In this document: piece after piece, positions 10,490 through 24,840 of the stretch | Layout: every line of letters begins with the position of its first letter | Position numbering within the stretch: the first letter of the stretch is position 1 | Assembly (NCBI GenBank): GCA_964006375.1 | Contig: OZ023269.1 | Span: 5,644,501-5,708,500 of the forward strand | DNA from: Tillus elongatus | Taxonomy: Eukaryota > Arthropoda > Insecta > Coleoptera > Cleridae | Direction: 5' to 3' | DNA: 64,000 nt | The notes under the pieces: generated by a model | What the model was told of the DNA's origin: nothing | Database searches by the model: none | Seen by the model: the letters and a program-made list of their open reading frames with translations, nothing else | Translations under genes and position numbers: made by a program

Positions 10490-11038
10490 GTGGAGAAACT
10501 AGTCAATAAACATAAAACAAAGAAAATGTTAGCGGAATCTACGACTTCCAGAAAAAATAAACCAGAAAAAACCGTTCTCTGTTTACCATTTGAACCGCCT
10601 ATTACGAGAGGTTTTAATAGCACTTTTAAGAAACCCAATTTGCAGCTAAGATTTCCTACACTAAATACATTAAATAATTTGCTAGGTAACCGAAAGGATA
10701 AAGATAAAACCACAGAAGTGTCGAGAAACTCTGAGATAGGTTGTAAGGATTGTGAACGTAAATATATTGGGCAAACTAAAAGAAATATTGAAACTAGATT
10801 TAAAAAACCTTTTGCGCAACTGAGGTATGGCACTATTGACAACTCATGTATTGCTGAGCATATTTGGAATAATAATCATCATGTAGATAAAGAAAATCTC
10901 AGGGTATTAAAAAATGTTAGGCAGTTGCGTCAGCTTGATACTTGCGAAAGTATATGTGGTTAGAAATTGGAACAAAAATGTTTCAATGAATAGATTAGGT
11001 CCGGTTCTATGTAGTCCATTTTTCGTACTGTTATCTTA
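10490..11038 (+). pseudogene. PLE GIY-YIG endonuclease domain, frameshifted
   Basis: The frame starting near 10490 (non-ATG; the family's upstream RT is missing) has the PLE linker LPFEPPITRGFNSTFKKPNL, followed by CKDCERKYIGQTKRNIETRF. The latter is the cysteine pair, YIG motif and downstream arginine of the GIY-YIG nuclease fold. HIWNNNHHVDKENLRVL follows. The frame closes at 10963, but the next frame continues as VYVVRNWNKNVSMNRLG to a stop at 11036-11038, a typical PLE C terminus. One frameshift near 10948 therefore breaks the domain. In the family this nuclease nicks target DNA to prime reverse transcription. Confidence 0.82.
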
Positions 11039-11195
11039 ATAACCAGTGTGTCCTTATTAGAAAGAATATTTGATAACGACGCACAGTATAACAAAGGCAG
11101 GTTTGCAGGTTTAATTACCGGGATTAAAGGACGCTATTCGCAACTGCTTGGCAACTAACGTATAAATAGGAGTTCTGATCCTTATTCACTTAGTT

Positions 11196-11515
11196 TATTT
11201 GCCACTTGATGACGCTAACTTTGTTGGGTATGGTGATATGTGTAGAAGACAGGCACAAGTTGTGGACATATTTAATAAAACACGTCCAGATTTGCTCCCA
11301 CTAACCCAGGGAACTGTATCTAAGATACATTCACAGTTTCGTGATTATGGATACGTTAAACCACTGCCTAGGAGACCCAAGTTTGTTGAAGAAGATGTAA
11401 AACTCAATATTTTATTGGCTTTTCAAGAAGAACCAACAACTTCTACCCGTCAAGTTGCACGTGAAAGTTATGTTAGTCAATAAACAGTTTTAAGGTGTCT
11501 CAAAAACTAAAAACT
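11196..11515 (+). pseudogene. Mariner-like transposase N-terminal fragment
   Basis: About 95 codons open from 11199 read as the helix-turn-helix region of the mariner-like group seen repeatedly in this window: MCRRQAQVVDIFNKTRPDLL, SKIHSQFRDYGYVKPLPRRP and EEPTTSTRQVARESYVS. A stop at 11481 precedes TVLRCLKN in frame, so the original continued. No DDE catalytic region follows. The DNA near 11540-11575 instead matches the degenerate repeat at 4741-4800 in reverse. This is a truncated fossil. Confidence 0.65.
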
Positions 11516-11657
11516 GTATTCTGATGAATTATGTTCTCCAAATTGTACTTATCAGTGCTCATCACAGGTTCCAAACTTCGCCCAGTGTAAACTTAGGGTT
11601 CTCACGTTGTATGATGTCATTTTTTAGTCTACGACTGATGCACCTCGGGATCCTTTT

Positions 11658-12853
11658 AGTGAATTTTCTTTAATAAAATCACTAATGAGGAGATCCCGAC
11701 TTTTGAATTTTGAAAAAATTTCTTCAAATGAGCGCTAATTAGGCCGCCTGGAACACATATCCGGGGTGACACCGATAACTCAAATACTAAAAGCCTGATT
11801 TTGATTAAACTTGGTGAATATCTTCCTTTTGCAAGTGGCTTGGATAGGTTCGTTAGCCAGGAAAATCCGCCAAGGTTTTCCTGGAATTTTTTTTGTTTTC
11901 TATCTAAAAAATATCATATATCCGGAATTAACAAAGCAAGGGCAACCAAATTTGGCACGCCGGTTCACATCATTATAGGTAAGTTACCTACCAAAATTTG
12001 GATCTGTAGGTCAAAGCACATAAAAGTTACAGGCATTTAAAAAAATGGGTTTTTCTCAAAACGTAAAAGTCGCGATTTAAAACGTCAAAATTGGTAATAT
12101 TTAGGAAATGAACCTGAAACTAATATGAGCTATGGAAAGAACATGTCTCAAGAAGAATGTTTTACCAAGCCTTAAGTCTTAGTTTCAATCGTCATTGTCC
12201 TTCATTTTACTAAAATGTTCCCAGAAAATTAATTTAAAATAGACCCTTTTACTGATATTTTTGCAGTAGAGTTTATCATTTAATGGTATATCAGTTTTGT
12301 CGAATTTTCGTAACAAATAATTAAAGCTCAATATATCCGTTATTATGCAAGACACGAAAAAAAAATTGTATACATTAATTATAGGGTGTCTCGAGCTACA
12401 TCTTGAAAAATATCTCTTCAATTACAGGCTGGCCCATAAGTCGTTGGTGATTCAAATTTTCTTTTTTTTTTTTAATCGAACACGCCTTATGTTATTGCAT
12501 TTTCCATACAAATATAATACAGCTTTGCAAGAAAAGAAAATTCGGGACGCAGCGAGAGCGTTATCGTAGCGAATTTTCATTAAATGCTTCAAATTTGAAC
12601 AGCTCAATTTGCTATTAACCTACAAGGTTGACCAAGAAACCAGTTTTTTTGGGAGCAGTTTAAGTTTACTCTCGTACATTTTTGTACATTTTCAAACAAT
12701 AAAGTTATTTTGATGAAACATGGCACATTGTTTCTACTATATAGGTTATACTGGTAACCAAATTTGATGCCTGCTTTCTTAAGAAAAAACATATTTGCTA
12801 TTAAAAACATTTTTAAGAAAATTAACTACCATAACTCACTTGCTGCGTCCAGA
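11658..12853 (-). mobile_element. TA-core (HINE-like) element, both ends present but (TA)n absent
   Basis: Runs from the terminal hairpin at 11658 (AGTGAATTTTCTTTAATAAA) to the opposite terminus at 12853 (minus strand TCTGGACGCAGC). At about 11764 the sequence passes straight from ATATCCGGGGT to GACACCGATAACTCAAA, exactly where other copies hold (TA)n. This copy therefore lost, or never gained, the microsatellite together with roughly 25 bp of flank. An inverted copy of the 5' terminus (GGGACGCAGCGAGAGCG) lies internally at about 12544. Confidence 0.88.
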
Positions 12854-12910
12854 CTTTCATAAATATGCACAATAATTGAGGCAATGCATTTATTTAATTT
12901 AGCTGTTCCA

Positions 12911-13034
<124 letters not shown>

Positions 13035-13215
13035 GTGATGGATCTTAAAACTGGGTGCAGGGCGGCACTAATCTGCGCTCTTAAAAAAATTACTTATAAG
13101 TTGTAAGTTGTAACCCCCTATTGGTAAAAAGGTTTAATGAAAATTCGCTAATAACTCCAAGAAGTATATCTATGTGTTTGGATAACTTATATGCATAATA
13201 GAAAATTTGTGTTAT

Positions 13216-13755
<540 letters not shown>

Positions 13756-14093
13756 TCATAAGTATGTGGTTGCTGTTGGTTAGTCAATGCTTTTCTTATT
13801 GACTCATGAAATTCATTTGTAAGTTTCCGAGAAATGTCAATAATACTGAATTCACTGATTGTTAATCATTGGAAGCATTTACGATTATATATAACCCTAT
13901 TGTAATGTATTATCATTTATCACCTCTGTAGTATAATTATTTTTGCCTTACAACTCGCAGCGTTTTTAGTCAATTGTTGTTATTAATAGTCAATAGTTTC
14001 TTTCCGAATACACAAACCTTCCATTGACTTCTGCTTCTGCCGCTGTTACAGTCCTTTTATTTAGAGCTAGAGTTGTAACCACTCATACAAACA
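13756..14093. other. Unassigned sequence between repeats
   Basis: No gene recognised. Only a shortened or diverged counterpart occurs at the second copy of the flanking repeats (63800-63846). Confidence 0.4.
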
Positions 14094-14252
14094 GTGTTTT
14101 TTAACCACGTGGCTGGGCGACTGACCGAATTCATTCCCAGTTGCTGTTGATTTACTCATATTCTCTTAATATGTTTGAAGATGTGGTGTCTACTTCATTC
14201 CAAGTCACTATTAACCGACTATTTATGAAATCAAATAAGTAAATTAAATCGA
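14094..14252. repeat. Duplicated segment, copy 1
   Basis: Closely matches 63846-64000, both ending ATGAAATCAAATAAGTAAA then TTAAATCG. Both copies lie downstream of a subfamily 2 TA-core element in the same orientation, so this is either a longer repeat or a segmental duplication. The second copy runs off the window. Confidence 0.8.
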
Positions 14253-14393
14253 TTGTCATAAAATATGTAGTGTATTAAGACAAGGGAAAAAGAAATAAAA
14301 CATATATAACTGTGCACATTTTGATTATATTTTAGGGTGCTTGAGAGTGGTATTGTCACAGCATAATATCTTATTAAAGTTCATTTGTAAATA

Positions 14394-15010
<617 letters not shown>

Positions 15011-15502
15011 GTTTTCCCTATAGATTGAAGTTTGTTTTTGCAGCATTAAGCCCACTTATGTGTTCCTTTATGTACGAAGACATGTAGGGTAGTCAAATTG
15101 TTTGTTGCTGATATCAAGCAAATAGGACCCTTGCAACGGGCCTACGTGAATGTTTATGTTACTATAACACCCTCTCCTAATTTAGTTAATTTGTTATGTT
15201 TATATGAATAACAAATCGCAAACAGCTCCTAACTCACGACCAACTTGCTCACATTGCCTAAAACTTTTAGGGTTACACGGAAATAAGTTACAACGCTTTG
15301 ATGACGATCCTTACTTTCTTGTCCGGAAACTGATTTCAAGTTTGCATTTCTATCAATCTGCTAGTAAACTTTCCAAGAGTTGCTTATAATTTTTGTGTAA
15401 ATACGGTGTGGAACATTCAAATGGAATAAATTCAGTATATCAATTATTATTCATATTTATAAAACAATCTGAAACACGTCAATTTTAGATTAAAAAATGA
15501 GA
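15011..15502. other. Unassigned sequence with a 61-codon open frame
   Basis: An open frame at 15204-15389 (plus) encodes a peptide beginning MNNKSQTAPNSRPTCSHC and containing a CxxC pair. No family is recognised and length alone is not evidence. No other feature seen. Confidence 0.3.
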
Positions 15503-15571
15503 ATTAAAACATTCAATGAAAGGCTTTTCTCCGGATCGTCTGGAGAGAAGCCTTTCACTGAATGTTTTAAT
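15503..15571. repeat. Short hairpin, 30-bp arms
   Basis: 15503-15532 and 15542-15571 are reverse complements with two mismatches around the loop GGATCGTCT. The arm core is GAAAGGCTTTTCTCC. It could be a small foldback element. No hammerhead core is visible. Confidence 0.8.
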
Positions 15572-16788
15572 TATGTCTATCCCAGACTGTGTGACGTTTA
15601 GGAATGAGGAAACGTGAAAACTTTACCCATACGTTAAACCCTCTTCTCTTTTTTATTTCAACAACACACCCCGAAGGCTTACAGCCAAAATACTATCGTA
15701 CCGTGAGTGTCGACAAGGAGGAAAGAGGGAACTAGTTAATTCTGGACTTGAAGGTTTGGAGGTTCGGAGGAGAAAGAAAAACATGTCCCGGCAGGGAATT
15801 CTACAACTGGGAAGTCCTCGGGACAAAAGAGCGGGCATAATAAGATGTTCTATGTCTGGTGACCTGGACAGTAAAAGTGTGCATTCGCTCTGTTCCCCTG
15901 GTAGATCTGTTGGGGGCAGCAGGTGGATGAACTATGGAAGAAAGCTCCTCTGAGCAGTGCCCGTGCAGATATCTATAAAAGAGAGAGAGGTCACCAATGG
16001 CACGTCGGTGGGCAAGAGATGGCAGCCTTTGGGTGAGAGTAGGGTCACCGATGAGACGTATAGTTCTCTTCTGAATGGAGTCCAGGATAGCGAGTGTAGA
16101 AGCGGCAGCAGCACCCCAGATGTGGGTGCAGTATTCGAGGTTTGGTCTTATTTGTGAAGTATATAAAGTATAGAGATTAGCCGGTAAAAAGTATTTGCGA
16201 GCACGGAAGAGGAAACCTAATTTCTTAGCAACCGCTTCTGCAATTGATGTGACATGTTGGTGAAAAGGACTCATTACTTTGAATAACTTGGTTGTTTATT
16301 GTGATGGATCTAGGGCTGGTGTATCTCTTATGAGAAAGAAAGCAAGACTGTTATTTGGTGGGGTTGAATCGTACAAGATTTCCACTTCCCCAGTCTAATA
16401 TTTTCCGAAGATCCACGGAGATAGAACGCTCCATGAGTCTGCGATCCTAATCTAATTGGGCTAAAGAGGCAGGCTTAGAATATTGTATATTTGAGTGGAG
16501 GGTGCTGTCGTCCGCGTAACTGTGAACTGGGGTGGATGTGCTAGAGAGGAGGTCATTGATGTGGAGAAGAAATAAAGTAGGGGCTAAAGCTGAACCTTAA
16601 GGAACTCCTACATTAATTGGATACAATTTAGAGGAATGGCCATCCACGACAGCAGAAATGCTCCGGTTGGAGAGGAAATTTGCTGTCCACGTACAGAGTT
16701 TTGGTGATAGGCCATAGACCTGTAGTTTATTAAGCAGCGCTGCGTGCGAGACCTAGTCGAATGCTTTGGATATGTCTAGAGCGACAAT

Positions 16789-17874
16789 CTAGGATTCACC
16801 GTGTAGTTCCATAGACTTGCTCCAAGAATAGGTGACAAAGGAAAGGAGGTCGGCAGTTGATCTGCGCTGACGGAATCCATACTGCCTGTCTTTAATTAGA
16901 CTGTGTTTTTCAAGAAATTTTAGTAATTCGGTGTTTATATACTTTTCCATCACTTTAGAGATGACTGAAAGGAGAGAAATAGGCCTGTAGTTGCTAGGAA
17001 GCGCTTTCGATCCTTTCTTGGGGACGGGTTGTACTCGAGCAGCTTTCCAGTTACTAGGGAATATGCTGCTATTGTAAGATGTCTGATACAGACGAGTCAG
17101 GACAGGAGCAATTTCTGGTGCGCATTTTTTGAGAACAATTGCTGGGATCTCGTCAAGGTCAGAGGCTTTCCTGGTATTAAGAGAAGAGAGCATATTTCGT
17201 ACCTTTTTAGTTTTGAAAATCATATCCGTCATTTTATGCGCGGCATTGGGGACTGTTGGTGGTTGAACATTTGGAGGTGGGCTGAGAGTAAAATTGCCGG
17301 CGAACAATGAGGCAAAAAGTTCAGCCTTGCCCAGGGCGGTAGAAACAATTTCATCCCCTGAGACAAGAGGTGGGAACGTGCTCTTGCAGAAATTATTCCC
17401 AATAGATTTAGCAAGAGTCCAGAAGGATTTGCTGCCACTGGAGCTTAAGAGGACTTTGTTTTTGATGTGGTTATTAAACGAGTTTTTTGCCTCAGAAAGA
17501 ATGCGGACATAGCGGTTTCTTGCGTCGTTAAATGCTTGACGGTTTTCTTGACTGGGATGGTGTAGAAGTTTTTTGTGAGCTTTGACCTTTTCAAGTTTGG
17601 CCTTGTCACAGGATTTAGAGAACCAGGGCTTTTGAATGGCTGCAGAGGTTTTCTGTGTACGTGGGATAAATAATTCCATGCCAGCTGGGATAATTTCGGT
17701 GACGTTTTGTGAGATATCAGAGGGGTCAGGATAAGAGAAGCAGACAGACGCCCATGGAAATGAGGAAAAGTAATCCCGCATTTCGTCCCAGTTCGCGGAG
17801 TTGTAGTGCCAAACGATACGTGGGTGTGATGACTGTGTGACCTCGGGTTGCATTGCGCAGGAGGCAGTGACCAT
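16789..17874 (-). pseudogene. LINE alpha RT, N-terminal two thirds, 361 codons open
   Basis: The longest open piece of the family. It contains RIVWHYNSANWDEMRDYFSS and KPWFSKSCDKAKLEK (EN-RT linker), KVRNMLSSLNTRKASDLDEI (RT block 1; the family elsewhere has GLDEIP), and ARVQPVPKKGSKALPSNYRP, KYINTELLKFLEKHSL and RQYGFRQRRSTADLLSF (RT fingers). It stops just before the strand bearing the first catalytic aspartate. The catalytic YADD block falls in the broken downstream part, where 16500-16520 reads as YADDS with the minus strand. The intact sister strand of this region in 34940-36484 gives the missing blocks. Confidence 0.85.
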
Positions 17875-17879
17875 GCCGT

Positions 17880-18640
17880 GGTCTCAGCGAACAAGGGAGC
17901 GCTGACTGATATATTATAGCAGTCAGGATTTGTAGTAAGAAGGAGATCCAGGGGATTTGAGCTGTGTGTTGGGATGCGAGAAAGGTAAGTAGGTTGCTGA
18001 ACCATATTGGCTAAAGAATTGCTGACTGCAGAGGCTTACGCTGCTCTTCCTTGTCGATCGGTTTTTGAAGATCCTAGCCATTCCTTATTATGGACATTGA
18101 AGTCACCAAGAGTAGGAGGAAGGATATTCAGAAATGAGATGGTCAGTTTTTCAGAAAGGTAGTCAAAGTGCTGGACAAAGTTGTTGTCAGAAGGTGACCG
18201 GTAAATGCAACAAATGAATGTAGTTTCAGCCCTAAGAGAGAGTTTTTTCCATAGTATGTCATTTCTTCCAGCTTCTTAATTGGGGAGTATGGTGCAGAGT
18301 AGATTGCTACGGACGTACCTGCACACGACTCCATGCAATATAAAAGAAGTAAGGAGCTCATACCCCGGGAAATTAAGGTGATTAGTGGCTGTTCTGGCAC
18401 TGATTTGAGTTTCAGTGTGGAAGAGGAGTTGGGGCTTATTAGTCTAAAGAAAATGGTGGACGGAGTTCAGGTTAGAATTTAGGCCACATATATTCGAGAA
18501 GGATATTGTAAATCTCGATGGTGGCGCCCCCTGTACACCCCTCTCCCGGAATCTTTTGTACAAGGAGGAGCCATTATCATTTTTGCTTATAAGGAAAACC
18601 GAATCATACACCAGAACCGCAAACGTCCGTTGGGACTTCA
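17880..18640 (-). pseudogene. LINE alpha endonuclease domain, frameshifted
   Basis: Minus-strand frames give NICGLNSNLNSVHHFLQTNK, FICCIYRSPSDNNFVQHFDY and LGDFNVHNKEWLGSS. These are the exonuclease-endonuclease-phosphatase fold motifs typical of LINE endonucleases, which nick target DNA. Frameshifts occur around 18400, 18140 and 17990, so no single frame covers the domain. A homologous copy lies at 31390-31990. Confidence 0.8.
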
Positions 18641-18733
18641 CCGGCCGTTGATGTAAGGGGTGGTACCTCCTCGGGCGTGAAAAAAATCCTTTACTATCAC
18701 GTAAAGGAAAATTCCACTACCACCTACCATATT

Positions 18734-19204
18734 GCAAGTATACCACACCAGCCAACTATTAAAGGGCTAACCAGCTTTAGAACTTGCTTGTTGCAACTAG
18801 CAGTTGCAACCTCAAAAATTTTAAATAGAAAGTGAGGGCCTGTGATACCTAATTTGAAAATTCTCTTCATTTTGCATTCAAAAATAGTATGGTTTCAAAA
18901 TTTATTGCAAAAATTAACAGTAAAAAACAGAAATCCATCTGATTGACGACATCGCTACTACACGCTAATAGTTTTTTTCATTCTATATAACGAGAAAAAA
19001 TAAAAAACACATCAACCTTAATGTAGGAGATGTTTAAAATGCATGCCTTGAACGTCTTTGCTAATCCTAATCGTATATAAAAATGTCATCTAATGTTAGT
19101 CAACATCTGATGTCTGTCCGACGTAATCGCAATCGTTATTCTTCTTCTCAAATCAGTTAAATCGCGTAGTTTAGTTTTGTATACTATACTTTAAATAAGA
19201 AGAA
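18734..19204. other. Unassigned sequence
   Basis: No gene, RNA or repeat family recognised between LINE alpha and the decayed mariner at 19205. Confidence 0.5.
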
Positions 19205-19895
19205 GTAAATAATAGCATAAGATAAGGTGACCGTGCTGGTCATTGTAATGATCTTTGCCTCCATATCTACTTACTTGGAGATATCAAGTCGACGTACTGC
19301 TGGACAATGATTTTGTAATGTGCTGGTGCTCCATCGTGCTGAAACCATATCACATCCGCTGTAACTTGTGGGTTTGTTTAATTTATTCATTTGTTTGTGT
19401 GTTTATTAATTAGGATTATAAATCACTGTGTACATAACAGAAACATTAATGCTTGTCTAATATTTAAGGTTTAATTTAAATATAATAATTTAAATACCAT
19501 CAATGAAGAAGGGACCAATGACACAGCTTACAACTATTTATGCCCAAACATTAACCTTTTCAGGGCATCGCGTATGTTCCTCTCTCATCTGATGTCAATT
19601 TTCTTTAGACCAGTAGGGACAATTTTGACGTTTTGCATGGCTGCAAAATGTAAAGCTGCACCCATCAGAAAACAAAACATGTTCTAGTTAGATGACACTG
19701 CTTCGATCATATGTTTACAAAAATACGTTCCTCTAATAAATTTGTCATCTATAAGCTCCCGGACTTGTATCAATTTATAGGCATGCATTTTATTTTCTTT
19801 TAATATTCGAATAATCCACGAATGGCTAACAACCAATCTTGTGGCTGCTTGTCGACTAAAAGTTTCTAGGTTTTCCTTAAACTCAAGCTAATATA
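19205..19895 (-). pseudogene. Mariner-like transposase, heavily decayed
   Basis: Minus-strand fragments in order: RQAATRLVVSHSWIIRILKE with HAYKLIQVRELIDD (the HTH linker, compare HPYHFTPVQ in the 42-kb copy), FLMGAALHF (a ruined first-aspartate block), and VIWFQHDGAPAHYKIIVQQY (second catalytic aspartate), ending in WPARSP-like residues near 19210. Frames are interrupted repeatedly and spacer sequence has replaced the middle. It cannot encode a transposase. Confidence 0.65.
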
Positions 19896-19914
19896 ATTAG
19901 TAATGCATTAGATG

Positions 19915-20385
<471 letters not shown>

Positions 20386-20553
20386 TATGATAGGCGTACT
20401 AGAGAATATCTGTGTTTATGTCGTTATATTTTTCATTTCGTTAAAATATGAGCAAAACATCCATTGTAAATATAAATTGTTTGGCATAAATAACAAAGAC
20501 GTTATCAAATTAACATACTAGCGCATATACCTTCTAGTACATACATATGCCCT

Positions 20554-20630
20554 GTCGACGGCGGTTGAGTGGTCCGCATCAGATAATCAAGGCCTATAAT
20601 AAGACGAGTTCTAATCCTAGTTAGTGACTT
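20554..20630 (+). repeat. Possible tRNA-like (pseudo-tRNA or SINE head) sequence
   Basis: GGCGGTTGAGTGGTCCGC looks like an A box and GAGTTCTAATCCTAG, about 45 bases later, like a B box (consensus GTTCNANTCC). The acceptor ends pair poorly, so a functional tRNA is unlikely. A short T-rich stretch follows. No target duplication or second copy was seen. Confidence 0.3.
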
Positions 20631-20882
20631 CACTTTTTATTAATTTTTGTAGTCTTTCATTCCATTTTACCGTTATCTGATCAGATTGTTGTTATTCCGC
20701 TAAATTTTTTAGCGAGTTTTTGTACAAAAATAATTTTATAAAGTGGAGGTGAAAACTTTTAAAACTTAATTCAATTTGGATAGCGTATCTGGCTGTTTGT
20801 CCTCGCCCTAACTTAGTGAAACCGTTCCATATTTAACACAGTCGTAGACTTTTCCCGTGGCTTCACACGTGCTTGTTTTTAG

Positions 20883-20885
<3 letters not shown>
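20631..20885. other. Unassigned sequence
   Basis: Nothing recognised. Confidence 0.5.
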
Positions 20886-20960
<75 letters not shown>

Positions 20961-21180
20961 TCACACCCATAACTCAAAAAATAAAGGACCGATTTTAATC
21001 AAATTTGCTGAGAACCTTCCCTTTGCCAGTAGCTTGGATAAACTCGTTATCCAGAGAAAATCGGCCCAGATTTTCCCGGAAAATATTGTGTTTTCTTTCA
21101 GAAAAAAAATGTATCTCCGGAAATAATAAAGTAACGGCAATCAAATTTGATACGCATGTTTATATTATAAAGAGTGAACC
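20886..21180 (-). mobile_element. TA-core (HINE-like) element, (TA)n plus body
   Basis: (TA)n at 20886-20957, then TTTCACACCCATAACTCAAA, GGACCGATTTTAATCAAA, TAGCTTGGATAAACTCG and TCTCCGGAAATAATAAAG in family order. It is cut at about 21180 by a SINE A fragment. Confidence 0.8.
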
Positions 21181-21487
21181 ACGCAGTTTTACCTCACTAT
21201 CCTGGCATTTTTCCGAGCCCCTGCCTTTCTGTAAGGAGGGTAGGGATCTTTAGCGTAATCAACAGAGCATGGAGATGAGACCCACGGCTTTACGCCCCCT
21301 CTGAAAGGCGAAACGTGCAGATATTCAACTTGATCAAATACAATACCACAACCTCGGTTGATGATAATTTTACACGCAGTATTACTGAAAAAATAAAAGA
21401 GGAACCTTGGGAATCGAATCCAGTACCATTCCGTATAGAAGCACACGTTCTTACCACCGGAACTAGACCGCCGAGGCTCTCTCTGCT
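21181..21487 (-). mobile_element. SINE A, 3'-truncated copy
   Basis: Minus-strand match to SINE A from the tRNA-like head (near 21480, CCTCGGCGGTC) through the B-box region (GGATTCGATTCCC-like near 21420) to GGTAAAACTGCG at 21181. The 3' end and tail are missing and no target duplication is visible. A small insertion splits the A-box region near 21450. Confidence 0.75.
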
Positions 21488-23289
<1,802 letters not shown>

Positions 23290-24191
23290 TCCATTGGTCA
23301 GACTTTTGAAGATTTTAATTACTCAAATGAAGTTTTGATGACACTATTTATTCTTCATGGACAATGTGACAAAATTGTAGCAAGAACATGTAGGAAATTC
23401 ATTGAAATGTATCCTGATTTGCAATCAATGATGGAAAGAAAGTTTATGCGACTACAATATAATTTTATCAATTACCGTTCAAAACTTAGGACAAAACAGA
23501 AGTATGCCAAGGCCTATAACGTCGAATGACGAAAATATTGTAAACGTTTTAGCCTGTTTAGACGCATATCCATAAGCTTCCATCCAAAGTGCAACATATC
23601 ATTTAAGGGTAACTTAATATGCGGTCCAGAAGATTCTGGCCAAACACAACATGATTTCAACATTGTGGGAAACTCCTACTACGCATTCAAGAGGATCCTT
23701 ACTTTTTGAGAAAAATAATATGAACCGACGCAGCCAAGTTTTCTGGAGAAGGAATTATCAATGGAAGAAATCTACATTTTTGGCCCGATCAAAATTCACG
23801 CATGGTCAAGCAGAAGGACTTTAGAAAAAGTCAGTTTTAATGTTTTTTGCCTTTTAAAATACAACCAAATAAGATTTGTCCTTTACAAAGAGCCGTTAAG
23901 TAGCAATTAGTACCTCCACATTCTAAGGACAGTAGTATCAAATTGTTTTGGAAATTTAACATTAGAAGATTTCCGTACTTCTTGGTTCCAGTTGGATGGA
24001 AGACACAGTGTAGGCAATAGATAACACGGAGCCGTTCACAGATATTTCATTACCACTGGTTTAGGCGTTTGGGCCCATGTGATTGGCCTGCAAGCTCCCC
24101 CGAGCTTACACCTCTCAATTTCTGCCGTTGGGGTAATTTAAAGCAGAAGGTATACCAGACACCGGTGAACACTGAAGAGGAGCTACGTTGA
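23290..24191 (+). pseudogene. Mariner-like transposase, decayed
   Basis: The N-terminal frame (from about 23320) reads LMTLFILHGQCDKIVARTCR and KFMRLQYNFINYRSKLRTKQ, the helix-turn-helix region of the mariner-like group. Stops follow, then scattered matches. The C-terminal block at 24040-24190 is clear: HYHWFRRLGPCDWPASSPEL then TPLNFCRWGNLKQKVYQ and TEEELR, containing the third catalytic region (normally SPDLTPLDFF; here E and N replace the usual D residues). The first two aspartate blocks are not intact. It is abruptly joined to a LINE-alpha 3' end at 24192. Confidence 0.7.
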
Positions 24192-24426
24192 ACAGAGGGA
24201 ATGCACCCTCTTACTGTCGAGGTCACCAGACATAGAACATCTTGTTATGCCCGCTCTTTTGTCCCGAGGACTTCCAAGTTGTGGAGTTCCTTGCCGGCAC
24301 ATGTTTTTCTTTCTCCTCCGAACCTCCAAACCTTTATGTCCAGAATTAACAAGTTGCCTCTTTCTTCCTTGTCGACAACCACGGTACGATAGTATTTAGG
24401 TTGTAAGCCCTCGTGGTGTGTTGTTG

Positions 24427-24431
<5 letters not shown>
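24192..24431 (+). pseudogene. LINE alpha 3'-terminal fragment
   Basis: Encodes MHPLTVEVTRHRTSCYARSF, then FVPRTSKLWSSLPAHVF and SRINKLPLSSLSTTTVR, the conserved C terminus of the family, then the 3' UTR ending GTGTGTTGTTGAAAT. It is strongly 5'-truncated, as expected for LINE insertions. The tail passes directly into (TA)n. Confidence 0.88.

Positions 24432-24508
<77 letters not shown>
24432..24508. repeat. (TA)n at LINE alpha 3' end
   Basis: Begins exactly at the LINE 3' end, where other copies carry an A-rich tail. Compare LINE beta at 10180-10232. Confidence 0.95.
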
Positions 24509-24509
<1 letters not shown>

Positions 24510-24679
24510 CTAAGTAAATGTTCAAAATCTGGTCTATCATTATCAATACATAATTAAACACGCGTTTCAAAGGAATCTATTAAATTCATTAAGCTGGAAT
24601 GCACAGCCCAGCTCGTTTCCTAGTTTTGAGGTCTTTCATATTTAATGGCCTGTCATTAAAGGTAACATTATTTAAGTAA

Positions 24680-24840
24680 TATTAAAAAGAAATTACATGG
24701 CGTCAAATCAGGAAAATGACCAGGCCATTTAAGAGCACCACCGCGCCCAATCCACTTTTCTGGGAAAACTTCATCAAAATATTGCCACGCGCGTCTCCCA
24801 AAATGACTGGGAGCTTCATATTTCTGCAACCAACTTCAGT
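24680..24840 (-). pseudogene. Mariner-like transposase C-terminal fragment
   Basis: Minus strand reads LQKYEAPSHFGRRAWQYFDE, VFPEKWIGRGGALKWPGHF and PDLTPCNFF. This is the segment between the second catalytic aspartate (here decayed from the usual HDGAP to KYEAP) and the third (PDLTP). Nothing recognisable flanks it. Confidence 0.75.

Larger units (their letters stand above)
10290..11160 (+). mobile_element. Penelope-like element with inverted ribozyme-bearing terminus
   Basis: Combines a GIY-YIG endonuclease remnant (plus strand, 10490-11038) with a complete hammerhead motif on the minus strand (10403-10445) just upstream. Penelope-like elements characteristically carry RT plus GIY-YIG endonuclease and hammerheads in their terminal repeats, which may lie inverted. 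The RT domain is absent, so the copy is 5'-truncated and probably rearranged. Outer boundaries are approximate, and I found no target duplication. Confidence 0.7.
15650..18733 (-). mobile_element. LINE alpha, longest copy (EN, RT, tail)
   Basis: On the minus strand a 5' region from 18733 shares TAGGTGGTAGTGGA and GAGGAGGTACCACCCC with 31151-31260. It is followed by an apurinic-type endonuclease domain (about 18640-17880), an open linker plus RT frame (17874-16789), the rest of RT and the C-terminal tail (16788-15801), and a 3' end GTTGTTGAAATAAAAAA at 15650. No ORF1 is recognised upstream. The tail encodes IRPNLEYCTHIWGAAAAST, NLYTLYTSQ and HRRAIGDLSLFYRYLHG. Stops and frameshifts make it non-autonomous. 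Confidence 0.9.

Noticed and set aside
15503..15571. 30-bp-arm hairpin as a ribozyme or terminator
   Set aside because: No hammerhead core and no T-run or gene at the proper side. Reported only as a hairpin.
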